This document shows, piece after piece, positions 17,869 to 27,929 of a stretch of DNA of 64,000 nt. The stretch lies in NCBI RefSeq assembly GCF_018739885.1, contig NZ_JADOES010000012.1, positions 1 through 64,000 on the forward strand. The letters run 5' to 3'. Position 1 is the first letter of the stretch, and every line of letters begins with the position of its first letter. The stretch comes from Leptothoe spongobia TAU-MAC 1115 (GTDB taxonomy: Bacteria > Cyanobacteriota > Cyanobacteriia > Phormidesmidales > Phormidesmidaceae). The notes under the pieces were generated by a model. The model ran no database searches, was not told the DNA's origin, and was given only the letters and a program-made list of their open reading frames with translations. Position numbers and translations under genes: made by a program.

Positions 17869-19071
17869 ATGACAATATCAATGGCCACTAAACAGTCTGT
17901 CATTACTATTCGTGAGTTTACGGCAGCAAAACAAAGCCGTCTTTTTGGACTGCTCAAACAGAGTCAATTTAATGGGCAGTTACAGTTAGCTACTTCTAGT
18001 ACTAAGTGGACGTTTGAGTTTTATATGGGCCGCTTACTATATGTGACGGGTGGTAAGCAGTCGATGCGCCGTTGGTATCGCTATGTCAAACACTTTTGTC
18101 CTGACCTTTACCTTGAAATCTCTACGCTCAAAGCTGAGCTGCAAAGGTTATCTAAGATTAAAGATGATCAAGAATTATCCTGCTGGGAATATCAACTTTT
18201 AGGTTTATGGTATAGCCAACAGAAGATATCCCGCGAACAGATTAGAAAAATTATTGAAAGTATATTTGTAGAGGTTTTCTTCGATGTTAACCAGTCTCGT
18301 GAGGTGATGTATCAGGTTAAGCCTGAAAATCGTTTGTCCAAACAGCTGTTGCTGGTAAATGCTGACACGATGATCTATAAGGCGAAGAGTCTTTGGAAAT
18401 CTTGGCTTGACGCCAAACTAGGAGATCGATCCCCTGATTTGGCACCCCTGATTCGACACCCCTTAGAGTTGAAAAAACGGGTGCCTGAGCCTTTATATCG
18501 AACGCTGACTATGATGCTTACGGGGCAGCTCACCCTTAGGGATTTGAGTGTTAAGATTGATCGCGATATTGTATCTCTCTCGGCTTCTCTATTACCTCAT
18601 ATTCAACAAGGTGCAATCGAGCTAATTGAGCTTAATGACTTAGCGTCGCCACTTCCCCCTCCTCAACCCATTGAGAAATCTCCTAAAGGTCCCCTGATTG
18701 TTTGTGTGGACGATAGCCCAGCCATTTGTCGCGCTTTGGAAAAAGTTCTAAGGACAGCAGATTATCAAATTCATTGTGTCCAGGATCCTTTAAGGGCTAT
18801 TGCTGTATTGTTGTCTAAAAAACCAGCACTGATTTTTCTAGATCTGGTCATGCCAGGTACAAATGGTTATGAACTATGCAGTCAGCTACGTCGAATATCT
18901 TGTTTTAAGGAAACGCCGGTTGTGATTTTGACGGGTAATGATGGCATGATTGATCGGGTACGAGCCAGGATGGTAGGAGCATCCGCCTTCTTGAGTAAGC
19001 CCATCAATCCATATCAGGTTTTATCTGTTGTTGAAAGACAACTCTCTAAGCAAGCATCAGTCGAAATATAG
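17869..19071 (+). CDS. PATAN-domain response regulator (PatA/PixG/PilG-like)
   Basis: The 400-residue protein has an N-terminal PATAN-type effector region (about residues 10-230: LFGLLKQSQFNGQLQLA, FYMGRLLYVTGG, and IESIFVEVFFDV) and a C-terminal receiver (about 280-395) with acidic pocket VCVDDSP, phospho-acceptor Asp325 in FLDLVMPG, and the conserved Lys in SAFLSKPINP. PatA-type regulators in cyanobacteria steer phototaxis through type IV pili or, in heterocyst formers, pattern formation. Being first in a CheY-CheW-MCP-CheA cluster points to motility. ATG 17869 or 17881 could be the start. The 150-base gap to cheY leaves room for a separate promoter. Confidence 0.88.
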   Translation: MTISMATKQSVITIREFTAAKQSRLFGLLKQSQFNGQLQLATSSTKWTFEFYMGRLLYVTGGKQSMRRWYRYVKHFCPDLYLEISTLKAELQRLSKIKDDQELSCWEYQLLGLWYSQQKISREQIRKIIESIFVEVFFDVNQSREVMYQVKPENRLSKQLLLVNADTMIYKAKSLWKSWLDAKLGDRSPDLAPLIRHPLELKKRVPEPLYRTLTMMLTGQLTLRDLSVKIDRDIVSLSASLLPHIQQGAIELIELNDLASPLPPPQPIEKSPKGPLIVCVDDSPAICRALEKVLRTADYQIHCVQDPLRAIAVLLSKKPALIFLDLVMPGTNGYELCSQLRRISCFKETPVVILTGNDGMIDRVRARMVGASAFLSKPINPYQVLSVVERQLSKQASVEI

Positions 19072-19221
19072 AGGCTTTGGTTATTTGTGAAACCTTATTG
19101 CTTTAGGGAGAAATCGTCGCTCAATCCTTATGGCTGGGAATACTGGTGACGAAATGTTCTAGGCATTCACTATAGGGTTTGCTCAGGCTGATTTTTGTAT
19201 TTATTAGGATGAGGTAAATCC

Positions 19222-19587
19222 ATGGGAACAGCATTGGTTGTTGATGATTCTAAAACTATTTTGGAGATGCTGGCTAAGTGCTTGACTCAGGATGGTTTAT
19301 CCGTCATGACAGCAACGAGCGGTGCCGATGCATTGGCTCAGTTGACGGCTCAGAGGCCCGATATTATCGTGCTGGATGTTGTGTTGCCAGATCGTAGCGG
19401 GTTTGAAATCTGTCGTGAGCTAAAAGCAGAAGATGCTACTAGTGGTATTCCAATCATTATTTGCTCTACTAAAGATACTGATATGGATAAATTTTGGGGT
19501 AAAAAACAAGGAGCTGATGCATATCTAACCAAACCTATTGATCAAGAAGAGTTGTCTAAGACGGTGAAACAACTCATTGGCCACTAA
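19222..19587 (+). CDS. CheY-like response regulator (PilH/PixH position)
   Basis: The protein is a single receiver domain of 121 residues: acidic pair in LVVDDSKT, phospho-acceptor Asp52 in IVLDVVLPDRSG, the Thr/Ser in IICSTKD, and Lys in AYLTKPIDQEE. There is no output domain, so it acts by binding partners, as PilH/PixH do. It lies second in the chemotaxis-type cluster, after the PATAN regulator and 80 bases before cheW. A phosphate-sink role or a motor-binding role are both possible. Confidence 0.9.
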   Translation: MGTALVVDDSKTILEMLAKCLTQDGLSVMTATSGADALAQLTAQRPDIIVLDVVLPDRSGFEICRELKAEDATSGIPIIICSTKDTDMDKFWGKKQGADAYLTKPIDQEELSKTVKQLIGH

Positions 19588-19667
19588 GTGTTTTTATTAG
19601 AGGCTCTCTATCTTGTTTCTGAGCTTCCAAATAGCCTTGAACTAATTCGTGAGAGTCATTGTAAATT

Positions 19668-20171
19668 ATGCAATTGTCCGCACAGGAACTGCCTCAATCA
19701 TCAGCGGTAACTCAGTTCCTAAAATTTAATCTATCGTCTGATATGACAGCACTGCTGCCAGTAAGGCAACTGGTGGCAGTTTTGAAAATTGAAGCGGCAA
19801 AAATTACGGCTATACCTCATTTATCTCCTTGGGTAATGGGTGTGTATAACTGGCGAGGCGAAGTCTTGTGGATTGTCGATACCAGCCATTTACTCGGTGT
19901 GTCGTCCTGGCAGCAGCAGGCTATGTTGGCCACTCGTTATGACATTTTGCTGTTAGAAAAATTGTCTGTGGAAACCACCGAGCGATGTTTTCTCGGGTTA
20001 TGGGTGAGACAGGTGGAAGGCATAGAGTTGTTGTCCTTAGATAGTATTCAGTCTCCAGCTGCTGTCTCTGAGTCGTTGGTACCATTTTTGCGAGGCTATT
20101 GGTTGAATCCTGCTGGTGACATGCTTTCTCTACTGGACGGTCCGGCAATTTTTGATCGGATGTCAGCTTAG
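19668..20171 (+). CDS. CheW-like adaptor (PilI/PixI position)
   Basis: This 167-residue protein has the CheW beta-barrel pattern, with LLPVRQLVAVLKIEAAKIT and the diagnostic VMGVYNWRGEVLWIVDTSHLLG (a single stretch at about residues 61-82, shown here in full family form with RGEVLWIVD as the core). It couples the receptor encoded next to the CheA. It sits 44 bases before the receptor gene and is the third gene of the cluster. Confidence 0.88.
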   Translation: MQLSAQELPQSSAVTQFLKFNLSSDMTALLPVRQLVAVLKIEAAKITAIPHLSPWVMGVYNWRGEVLWIVDTSHLLGVSSWQQQAMLATRYDILLLEKLSVETTERCFLGLWVRQVEGIELLSLDSIQSPAAVSESLVPFLRGYWLNPAGDMLSLLDGPAIFDRMSA

Positions 20172-20215
20172 GTCTACTCACTATTCTTTAATTATCTGAG
20201 TTCGAGGTATTTTGT

Positions 20216-23083
20216 ATGACGTTAAGTACGCCACAGCATCCTGATAATAGTAATATCTCTAATGAGGATTGGTCTGCCGCCCTGCCACCTGATGACCTAT
20301 TGGCTAGCTTGGTAACTAGGTCGCCTTTGGAAATGGCAGTGAGCCGTTCGAAGCCATCCAATGCTCGCCAAGGAAAGCTTCAAGCTTGGTGGCAGCAGAT
20401 GGGGTTGCGAGCCAAAGCCTCTTTATTGGCAGTACTTTTAGGGACACTGCCGGTGGTTGGAGTGGGTGCGATTGCCTATAGCATTGCTAACCAGGGGACT
20501 TTAGAAAAATTAGAAGAACAAGAAAAGATTCGTGTGAGCGATCTACAGTTAGTTGTAGACCTTTTTATGAGAGATCGCTACTCAGATATTCAATTTTTAG
20601 CAAGTTTAGATATTTTTACTGATCCTAAGTTGCGAGGAACAGTGACTGCTCAGCAGAAGGCTGAAATCCTGGATCAAATGATGGCAGCTTATGACGATAT
20701 CTATAGCAGCATTGCATTTTTTGATCTCTCCGGTAATCCGCTTGCCCAGACATCTCAAGGTAAAAAGCTTGCTAATCACCTCCATCGTTCTTATATCCAG
20801 GCAGCGAAGGCCACTAATGGCGCAATTTTGAGTCAACCCTTGATTTCTACTACCTCCGGTGAATTTAGTATTTATTCGGCATCGGTGGTGATAGATAAAG
20901 TAACTGGGCAGCCGGTAGGCTATGTACGTGCTCGTATTCCTGTCGAGGCTTTGGGAAATGACTTGAGTAACTTTGGTCGTAATGGTAATGAGTATTACTT
21001 AGCCAGTGAAGCTGGGGATGTTTTTCTTTCTCCTCAAACTGATCATGTTATTCCTGTTAATTCGCAGGGACAACCTGTTGATCTTTCAGAAGCTTCTGAT
21101 GTTAAGGTTTTGACGTTAGCCGAAGTGTTTCCAGATATTGCTGGTGTTGTGCGAGGTGAGCGCAGTGAGGCTGTGTCAGCGAAAAATATTCTGACAGGTG
21201 TGAATGAGGTAGTTGGATTTGCTCCATGGGTTACCGTTGATGGTCTTCCTGATTTGAACTGGAGCGCTGTCACCTCTGTGGATCTGTCGTTATTAAAGGC
21301 AACTCAGCGACGACTGTTTTTTGCGATCGCATTAGGTTCATTAGCAGCGGCAGGAGTCGCTACAGGTTTAGCTGTTTGGGCAACACGTCGCTTTACAAAG
21401 CCAATCTTGCAAGCTGCTGAGGCCGTCAATAAGATTGGTAAAGGCGATTTACGCACCCGTTTAGAGATTTCTGGTCAAGACGAAATTGCTCGGCTGGGTA
21501 GTAACATCAACCAAATGGCTGAGCAGCTAAAGCAGTTTAACAGTGAACAGCAGTCGACGGCACAGCAGTCGAAGCTGCTCGCTTCGGCGACTGCAATTAC
21601 CGGTGATTTGGATAGTGAAAATAATCAAGCACAACTCAATCTTTTTGTTGAGCAGGTACGTACCTTTTTGCGTTCTGATCGTGTTGCCTTATATCGCGTA
21701 ATAGGAAATCAAGTACAAGGTCACAATGAATCGAAAACGGCTAATCAGCCTAGTATTTTTGATGAAACAGTGCCTAGCTTTGTCATCTCTCAATCAGAAA
21801 TCGAAAATTATACCGATGGTCAGTTATTGATCGCCGACGATGTTGCCATAGCTGATTTATCGGATGAACTACGGCAGCGCTTGCAGGCCTTGAAAGTTAA
21901 ATCTGCTTTGGTGGTTCCCGTTATTAACCAGGATCGACTGTTTGGGTTATTGACGATTCATCATGCTCAAGGGTTGCATATTTGGACAGCTCCAGAGATC
22001 AGCTTCTGTACACAGTTAGGCAGACAGTTAGGAGTCTTGATGACAGTGCAGCAATTTTCTACTCTGGCCTTAGAACAAAAAACATTAAAAGAGAGTCTGC
22101 AGAAACGGGCTCTAGAACTAATGCTTGAGGTAGATCCGGTCAGTCAAGGCGATCTGACTGTGAGAGCCCAAGTTACAGCTGATGAAATTGGTACCATTGC
22201 TGACTCTTATAATGCCACCATTGCTAGCTTGAAAAAAATTGTAGGTCAAGTGCAAACAGCTTCGCAACAAGTAACCACTACTGCTAGTGGCAACGAGTCC
22301 TCCGTTCAAAACCTTTCTCTTGCTGCACAGCAGCAAGAGAAAGAGATTGCGCTTGCGCTTGCTCAGTTAGACCAAGTAATGAATTCTATTCGAGCAGTCG
22401 CTACCAATGCTGAACAGGCTGAAGTGATAGTAAAACAAACAACAGAGACAGTGGCTTCTGGCGATGCTGCTATGGATCGTACCGTAGAAGGTATTATTTC
22501 GATTCGAGAAACGGTTGCTGCGACGGCTAAGAAGGTGAAACGGCTAGGAGAGTCATCCCAAAAGATTTCCGGTGTAGTTAATCTAATTAATGAATTTGCT
22601 GCGCAAACGAATTTATTAGCTTTGAATGCCTCGATTGAGGCTGCCCGTGCTGGTGAAGAAGGGCGTGGATTTGCTGTTGTTGCGGATGAGGTTCGTTCGT
22701 TAGCCCGTCAGTCAGCAGAAGCAACCACTGAGATTGAAAATTTGGTAGCTGAAATTCAATCAGAGACCAATGAAGTTGTTGAAGCTATGGAAATGGGGAC
22801 TGAGCAAGTGGTTGTGGGCACACAACTGGTGGATGAGACGCGTGAAAGCCTAAATAATATTGCCCGAGTAACAACTGAAATGAAAACATTGGTTAATTCG
22901 ATTACTCAAGCTACACAGTCGCAGTCTGAGAGTTCTGAGAATGTTACCAATGTGATGAAAGATGTGGCAAATATTGCTCAAAAAACATCATCTGATGCCA
23001 GTAAGGTAGCCACATCCTTTAAAGACCTGTTGGATATTTCTCAGTCTCTTCAAGAGAGTGTACGTCAGTTTAAGGTGAGTTAG
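20216..23083 (+). CDS. Methyl-accepting chemotaxis protein, HAMP-GAF-MCP (PilJ/PixJ position)
   Basis: The 955-residue receptor has a cytoplasmic N-terminal tail, a first membrane helix at about 67-91, an extracytoplasmic dCache-like sensor (about 100-360), a second helix at about 366-388, HAMP, a GAF domain at about 475-615, a second HAMP-like piece, and the MCP signalling domain with the hairpin tip [20 protein letters not shown] near residue 800. The GAF resembles cyanobacteriochrome GAFs ([17 protein letters not shown], then HHAQGLHIW), but the Cys-His pair that holds the bilin in PixJ is missing: the corresponding stretch reads [12 protein letters not shown]. So this is a PilJ/TaxD2-type receptor, probably not itself a photoreceptor. 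No CheR or CheB gene is nearby. Confidence 0.9.
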   Translation: MTLSTPQHPDNSNISNEDWSAALPPDDLLASLVTRSPLEMAVSRSKPSNARQGKLQAWWQQMGLRAKASLLAVLLGTLPVVGVGAIAYSIANQGTLEKLEEQEKIRVSDLQLVVDLFMRDRYSDIQFLASLDIFTDPKLRGTVTAQQKAEILDQMMAAYDDIYSSIAFFDLSGNPLAQTSQGKKLANHLHRSYIQAAKATNGAILSQPLISTTSGEFSIYSASVVIDKVTGQPVGYVRARIPVEALGNDLSNFGRNGNEYYLASEAGDVFLSPQTDHVIPVNSQGQPVDLSEASDVKVLTLAEVFPDIAGVVRGERSEAVSAKNILTGVNEVVGFAPWVTVDGLPDLNWSAVTSVDLSLLKATQRRLFFAIALGSLAAAGVATGLAVWATRRFTKPILQAAEAVNKIGKGDLRTRLEISGQDEIARLGSNINQMAEQLKQFNSEQQSTAQQSKLLASATAITGDLDSENNQAQLNLFVEQVRTFLRSDRVALYRVIGNQVQGHNESKTANQPSIFDETVPSFVISQSEIENYTDGQLLIADDVAIADLSDELRQRLQALKVKSALVVPVINQDRLFGLLTIHHAQGLHIWTAPEISFCTQLGRQLGVLMTVQQFSTLALEQKTLKESLQKRALELMLEVDPVSQGDLTVRAQVTADEIGTIADSYNATIASLKKIVGQVQTASQQVTTTASGNESSVQNLSLAAQQQEKEIALALAQLDQVMNSIRAVATNAEQAEVIVKQTTETVASGDAAMDRTVEGIISIRETVAATAKKVKRLGESSQKISGVVNLINEFAAQTNLLALNASIEAARAGEEGRGFAVVADEVRSLARQSAEATTEIENLVAEIQSETNEVVEAMEMGTEQVVVGTQLVDETRESLNNIARVTTEMKTLVNSITQATQSQSESSENVTNVMKDVANIAQKTSSDASKVATSFKDLLDISQSLQESVRQFKVS

Positions 23084-23130
23084 GCCAACACCATGATGTT
23101 TAAATCCTTAACCTCACTGGCTAAAGTGTT

Positions 23131-26100
23131 ATGACCATCGATCCTGATATTCGCGATCAGGCTTATCAATTCTTTATTGAAGAAGCCTCTGAGCTGTTAG
23201 ACATCATTGAGACTGGACTTCTAAACTTACGTCCAGACGTCAGTGTACAAAAGGTTCATGAAATCATGCGAGCGGCTCATTCTATTAAGGGCGGGGCTGC
23301 CAGTGTTGATCTGGATACGATTAAAACTATTGCCCATCGCTTAGAAGATGCATTTAAGGCATTGTATAGCGATATGGTGGTGGTGGATGCAGATTTAGAA
23401 ACGCTACTGTTGCGTGCCTATGATTGTTTGCGGCATCCGCTTCAGTTGCAAATTGATACGGGAGAGTTTAACGAGAAGCAGGCTCTGGCAGTTTTTGAGT
23501 TGATTTTTGGTGAGCTAGAAGAACGGCTTGGAGCTGCTATGGATATTGCCGATGGCTTTATTCCCAGTGCCGTTGATTTAGGTGTAGATATTGTTGCCTC
23601 AATTTTTGAGGTGGATGTGGCAGAGGTTTTGGCAAGGCTACACGCGGTTTTAGCGAATTCTGATGACTATGACTGTAATGAGGAGCTCCAAAGCCAGCTT
23701 GAGATATTAACTGGCTTTGCCGAGTTGGTTGATCTGCCTAGATTTACCTTGATGATGTCTACGGCTCGACTAGCTGCGAGTAAGCATTGTCATCAGCCAC
23801 TGTTAGTTATTGAGCAGATCCTGAACGATGTCAACAATGCTCGAACGACTGTTCTCACAAGTGGCAAAGAAGCGGTGAGTGGTCCCTCTGAGATTTTGCT
23901 GGCGTTGGCTGAGGGAGAGATTGCCGGACCGGATGACCCTACCTATAGCGATGTGTCTATATCTGGAGCGCTTGAGGATTTTGACTTGACTGAGCTGGAT
24001 CTTGATGCACTGGATGAATCTATCAATGATGAGACATCTCCAGCGATTGAGTTTTTGGATGCTACTACTGATCAGGTTTCTACCTTAGAGGAGATCTGGT
24101 CGATAGACGCTGTCGAGTTTCCCTCAGTAGAAAGGATAGATGAGCCAGAAGATTTGTCATCTACATCAGATGATGTAGATGACTTAGAAGATGTGTGGGG
24201 GGATGCTGACTCTGGAGCAGCAGCACTAGACGTTGAAGTCAATGACTTTGAAGCTGTGATGCAGGAGTCTCCATCAGCACCAATAATAGAAAATTGGTCA
24301 GAGCCATCTGCTTCTGACCTAAACATAGCTGCGGACACTCTAAATGAGACGGATGTTTCGGATGGAGGATCATTAGAGCTTGTGGACGGAGAGAGCCTTC
24401 CTAGTCTTCAAGATGCAGTCAGCTTCATCGGTGATGTGTATGATTCTTTGCCACAATTATCAGTAGAGAATAATATTGCTCCTGTTACTTTCTCTCCTAA
24501 GGAGTCGCGACCAGTATCCAAATTGGCTCCCAATCCTAGGCTATCCGCTAAAGTCGCTTTAGATCGCCTAGAGCGTATGGATAATTTGGTGGGAGAGCTG
24601 GCTATTAATCGAAATAGCCTATCGTTACAAAACGATCAGTTTCAGCGTACAGTTCGTCGATTGGGACGACGATTTTTATCCTTTCGATCGATTGTTAAAC
24701 AGTTGCAAGGTTTATCTGATCAAATTTTGATCTCTCCTGAGAGAAATTTGGCTGGAACTATTTCTGAGTCTGCTAGTAATGCATTTGACTCCTTAGAAAT
24801 GGATAGCTATGGTGAGATTAATTTATTGTTAGAGGAGGTGTTGGAAGAGGTTTTTCAGCTGGCAGAGTCAATTGATGATGTGGCTTTATTCGCAGGACAG
24901 TCAAATCAACTGCTGGAGCGTCATCGTCTCACATTGACCCAGTTACGTGATGAATTGATGTGGTCACGAATGGTGCCTCTAGATCAGGTTTTAAAGCGAT
25001 TTCCTCGAGTTATACGAGAGTTATCAACAACCTATCAAAAAACAGTTCAGCTTAAGCTGATAGGTACGGACGTATTGGTGGATCGAGTTATGCTTGAAAA
25101 ACTTTACGATCCGTTGCTTCATTTATTGCGTAATGCATTTGATCATGGCATTGAGACTCCTGACAGGCGTCAAGCTTCGGGAAAACCCGCTGAGGGGACC
25201 ATTGAGCTTCGTGCCTATCACCAAGGTAACTATACAGTTATTGAAATTGGGGATGATGGTCAAGGTTTGGATCTTGAGAGTATTATCGAACGGGCGATAG
25301 CAGTTGAACTGGTTACGCCAGAACAATTAACAGCTATGCCAAAGCAGCAAATTCAACATCTGATCTTTGAGCCAGGTTTTTCCACTGCAAGTAAGATAAG
25401 TGAGCTGTCGGGACGTGGTATGGGTCTTGATGTCGTAAAAGCGAGCTTGCAGACGTTTAATGGCAAGTTGTCACTGACCACAAATCCAGGTCAAGGTACA
25501 GTATTCTCACTCAAAATACCGCTGACCCTAACATTGACAAAATTAGTGGTTGGCAGCGTTGGCACTACAGCTGTAGCCTTTGCTTCTGATAGTATTGAAG
25601 AAATTTTAAGACCTGCTGCTGCCCAGCTAAAGTACTCTGGAGGCAAGCAGTTTCTCTACTGGCGAGACCAATTGATTCCAGTTTATGATTTGGCTGAGTT
25701 GTTAAATTATAGATGTCAAGTACCTGAACAACTTCCACAGGAACTCCAAGAAGGGCAAACGATTCAGGGACAAAACATAATGCTGATTATTCAGCAGGGA
25801 CAGGGGCAATTAGCGCTCAGTTTAGAACAGATTGTGACTGAGCAGGAGTTAGTGATCAAACCTATGGGTAAAGCGATTGCTGCTCCAGATTATATTAACG
25901 GCTGTACAGTTTTGGCTGATGGTAGTTTAGTCCCTGTGATTGATGGGGGGACCTTAGTACAGTTTGATGCTGGTCCAGCCATGCCGACGCCGGTCTGGTC
26001 TCAGCAGCCCAAGAATGCTAAAACCCTTATGATTGTTGATGATTCATCTGCGCTCAGGCGTACGCTGGCACTGACGCTGCGCAAAGCCGGGTACCAAGTT

Positions 26101-26382
26101 TTACAAGCTAAGGATGGTCGAGATGCGGTGGAGCAGCTACAACGAGGAGCTTTACCGCATCTCATTATCTGTGATGTGGAAATGCCTCGTCTGAATGGGT
26201 TTGAGTTTCTGAGTCAGCGCCGGGCCAATTTGACATGGGCCAAAATTCCAACAGTGATGCTGACATCCCGTGGCAATCATAAGCATCAGACCCTTGCTAA
26301 ACATCTGGGTGCTAATGAATATTTCACCAAACCCTACATCGAGAAGGAATTTGTAGGCGCGATCGCGACTCTCTTAGAATAA
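23131..26382 (+). CDS. Hybrid CheA histidine kinase with receiver (PilL/PixL position)
   Basis: The 1083-residue protein has an N-terminal HPt domain with phospho-His50 in RAAHSIKGGAAS, a long acidic linker (about 270-450, rich in Asp, Glu and Ser), the dimerisation region after KVALDRLERMDNLVGELA, an HATPase domain (HLLRNAFDHGIETP and GRGMGLDVVKAS), a CheW-like domain (about 800-940), and a C-terminal receiver with Asp1015 in IICDVEMPRLNG. It phosphorylates the two separate regulators and probably its own receiver. Only one HPt is evident, whereas Pseudomonas PilL/ChpA has several. The gap to the MCP gene is 47 bases, and to the extra CheW gene 6 bases. Confidence 0.92.
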   Translation: MTIDPDIRDQAYQFFIEEASELLDIIETGLLNLRPDVSVQKVHEIMRAAHSIKGGAASVDLDTIKTIAHRLEDAFKALYSDMVVVDADLETLLLRAYDCLRHPLQLQIDTGEFNEKQALAVFELIFGELEERLGAAMDIADGFIPSAVDLGVDIVASIFEVDVAEVLARLHAVLANSDDYDCNEELQSQLEILTGFAELVDLPRFTLMMSTARLAASKHCHQPLLVIEQILNDVNNARTTVLTSGKEAVSGPSEILLALAEGEIAGPDDPTYSDVSISGALEDFDLTELDLDALDESINDETSPAIEFLDATTDQVSTLEEIWSIDAVEFPSVERIDEPEDLSSTSDDVDDLEDVWGDADSGAAALDVEVNDFEAVMQESPSAPIIENWSEPSASDLNIAADTLNETDVSDGGSLELVDGESLPSLQDAVSFIGDVYDSLPQLSVENNIAPVTFSPKESRPVSKLAPNPRLSAKVALDRLERMDNLVGELAINRNSLSLQNDQFQRTVRRLGRRFLSFRSIVKQLQGLSDQILISPERNLAGTISESASNAFDSLEMDSYGEINLLLEEVLEEVFQLAESIDDVALFAGQSNQLLERHRLTLTQLRDELMWSRMVPLDQVLKRFPRVIRELSTTYQKTVQLKLIGTDVLVDRVMLEKLYDPLLHLLRNAFDHGIETPDRRQASGKPAEGTIELRAYHQGNYTVIEIGDDGQGLDLESIIERAIAVELVTPEQLTAMPKQQIQHLIFEPGFSTASKISELSGRGMGLDVVKASLQTFNGKLSLTTNPGQGTVFSLKIPLTLTLTKLVVGSVGTTAVAFASDSIEEILRPAAAQLKYSGGKQFLYWRDQLIPVYDLAELLNYRCQVPEQLPQELQEGQTIQGQNIMLIIQQGQGQLALSLEQIVTEQELVIKPMGKAIAAPDYINGCTVLADGSLVPVIDGGTLVQFDAGPAMPTPVWSQQPKNAKTLMIVDDSSALRRTLALTLRKAGYQVLQAKDGRDAVEQLQRGALPHLIICDVEMPRLNGFEFLSQRRANLTWAKIPTVMLTSRGNHKHQTLAKHLGANEYFTKPYIEKEFVGAIATLLE

Positions 26383-26388
26383 ATATCT

Positions 26389-26838
26389 ATGATGACTCAA
26401 GTATCTACCAAGGCTACTCAAACCCTGAGACTCATTGTCATGAGCCTAGGTCAATTAACTGTTGCCTGTAATATTGAGACAGTTTATAAAGTTGTCAAAC
26501 GCTCACAAATTCATGGCAGTGGTCTGGGACTCACAGGGATGATCCATTTGGATGGACAGGACGTGATTGTTGTTGACTTACATCGTAAATTATTCCAAGT
26601 ACCTATTTCCGAAAAGCAAGGATATTTTGTTATCGTTAAAAATCAAGCGGCTGATCTGATAGCTATTCCAGTAGCCACATCTCCTAATTTGATGGATGTG
26701 TTGCGAGAACAAGTGAGGATATTACCAGAAGCTTATCGTCAGTCCGACACCCTAGATCTTGTCAGCCATGTGGCTGTTGTTCCTGATGGGGAGCAGACGC
26801 TCACAATATTTGTATTAGATGAAAATACTTTGATCTAA
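26389..26838 (+). CDS. CheW-like domain protein, last gene of the chemotaxis cluster
   Basis: The 149-residue protein follows cheA by 6 bases. It shows a weakened CheW pattern: LRLIVMSLGQLTVACNIETVYKVV, GLTGMIHLDGQDVIVVDLHRKL, then a domain end in TIFVLDENTLI. The RGxxLPVxDL core of ordinary CheW is replaced by LDGQDVIVVDLH. It is probably a second adaptor that competes with or complements the first. The tight spacing makes co-translation with the kinase likely. The order of the genes before it matches known pil/tax clusters; this extra gene is the less usual part. Confidence 0.75.
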   Translation: MMTQVSTKATQTLRLIVMSLGQLTVACNIETVYKVVKRSQIHGSGLGLTGMIHLDGQDVIVVDLHRKLFQVPISEKQGYFVIVKNQAADLIAIPVATSPNLMDVLREQVRILPEAYRQSDTLDLVSHVAVVPDGEQTLTIFVLDENTLI

Positions 26839-26972
26839 TACAACCCAAAAGATGAGAGATTTACTACAGTTATCAATTTGGAGGATGTTCCTGGCTATTT
26901 CAGCTGTTATTTGTCAGGCTTGCCAAGCTTAAATATCGAAGAGTGGAAACACCATACTCTTTTCTCCGGAAG

Positions 26973-27929
26973 TTAGATTTTTAGCGAACTTAGCCACTCC
27001 AGTATCAAGTTGTTTACAAGTTCTGGCCGCTCATCATGAGGGCAATGTCCTGTGGCTGGAATGGAATGGAAAGTTACAGGCTGATTAGGAGCATTAGCCA
27101 TTTCTTTATATAGCTTAGCGCCTTGAATTGGAGTCCAGGGATCAGTTTCTCCCCACAATACCAGGAGTGGATGCTGAACTTTGGGCAATAGCTCACTTGG
27201 CCTTGGTCCTGGTGGGGCCGTCAAAATAGAAGCAAAAACCTTTTGAGCTCCTGGATCACAGGAAGGACGATAGAGAATTTCCACTAGCTCTGCAGTAATG
27301 GCATCACGGTTGCCATATACCTGCTTGAGGGCTCCACGAATTCGAAACCGCTGCCGTACTTGATGAAAAATTAGTGATCCTAGGACGGGAGCATTAACCA
27401 ATTTACTAAATAGTCCCATCACTTTACTGAGGGGGCCAGGTAAGTCTTCAGGGCGATGGTTAAGACTACCAGCACAGTTGAGGAGTACTCCTCCTTGAGC
27501 TATATCAGGAGAGTTCGCCAAGGTCATCAGAACTAGCAAGCCACCGATAGAGTTACCCACAAATACAGTAGGTATACCAATATGCTGTTGCCAAAAATCC
27601 CGTAAGAGGACTTCCCAAAGATCTAGCGAATAATCTAAAGCAGGTTTTTCGGAGCCACCAAACCCCAATAAATCTAGTGCATAGACTTGACAGTCTGCTG
27701 CTGCCAAAACGGGTATATTTTTACGCCAATGACCAATGGACGCTCCAAATCCATGGATGAGAACTAGGGGAGTACCCTCTCCCTCAACAGTGTACTGAAT
27801 GTCATAACCGCGCCAGTTCCAAATACGTTTGTGCTGTTTGCAACTGTTAATAAATGGACTGGGACTGGACGTTATAAAAGCGTCTAAATCGGTTGGTTTA
27901 ACAGGGGGATTGATAATTTGGCCGGTCAT
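26973..27929 (-). CDS. Alpha/beta hydrolase, pheophytinase/chlorophyll-dephytylase-like
   Basis: The 318-residue protein has the alpha/beta-hydrolase core: oxyanion loop LIHGFGASIGHW, YALDLLGFGGSEKP, nucleophile elbow VGNSIGG, acid in LWGETDPWTP, and His in ATGHCPHDERPE. The overall pattern, especially the loop after GFGAS and the lid beginning LNCAGSLN, is that of the cyanobacterial and chloroplast hydrolases related to pheophytinase and CLD1, which remove phytol from chlorophyll derivatives. That substrate is an inference from the family resemblance. It overlaps the upstream DUF4058 gene by four bases (ATGA), so the two are translationally coupled. Confidence 0.82.
   Translation of the reverse strand: MTGQIINPPVKPTDLDAFITSSPSPFINSCKQHKRIWNWRGYDIQYTVEGEGTPLVLIHGFGASIGHWRKNIPVLAAADCQVYALDLLGFGGSEKPALDYSLDLWEVLLRDFWQQHIGIPTVFVGNSIGGLLVLMTLANSPDIAQGGVLLNCAGSLNHRPEDLPGPLSKVMGLFSKLVNAPVLGSLIFHQVRQRFRIRGALKQVYGNRDAITAELVEILYRPSCDPGAQKVFASILTAPPGPRPSELLPKVQHPLLVLWGETDPWTPIQGAKLYKEMANAPNQPVTFHSIPATGHCPHDERPELVNNLILEWLSSLKI

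Noticed and set aside
22118..22336. 72-residue minus-strand frame inside the MCP gene
   Set aside because: Antisense shadow of a conserved receptor; no motif of its own.
26939..26964. Weak hairpin between the chemotaxis cluster and the hydrolase gene
   Set aside because: Only six paired bases with a bulge; not strong enough to call as a terminator although a short T-run follows.
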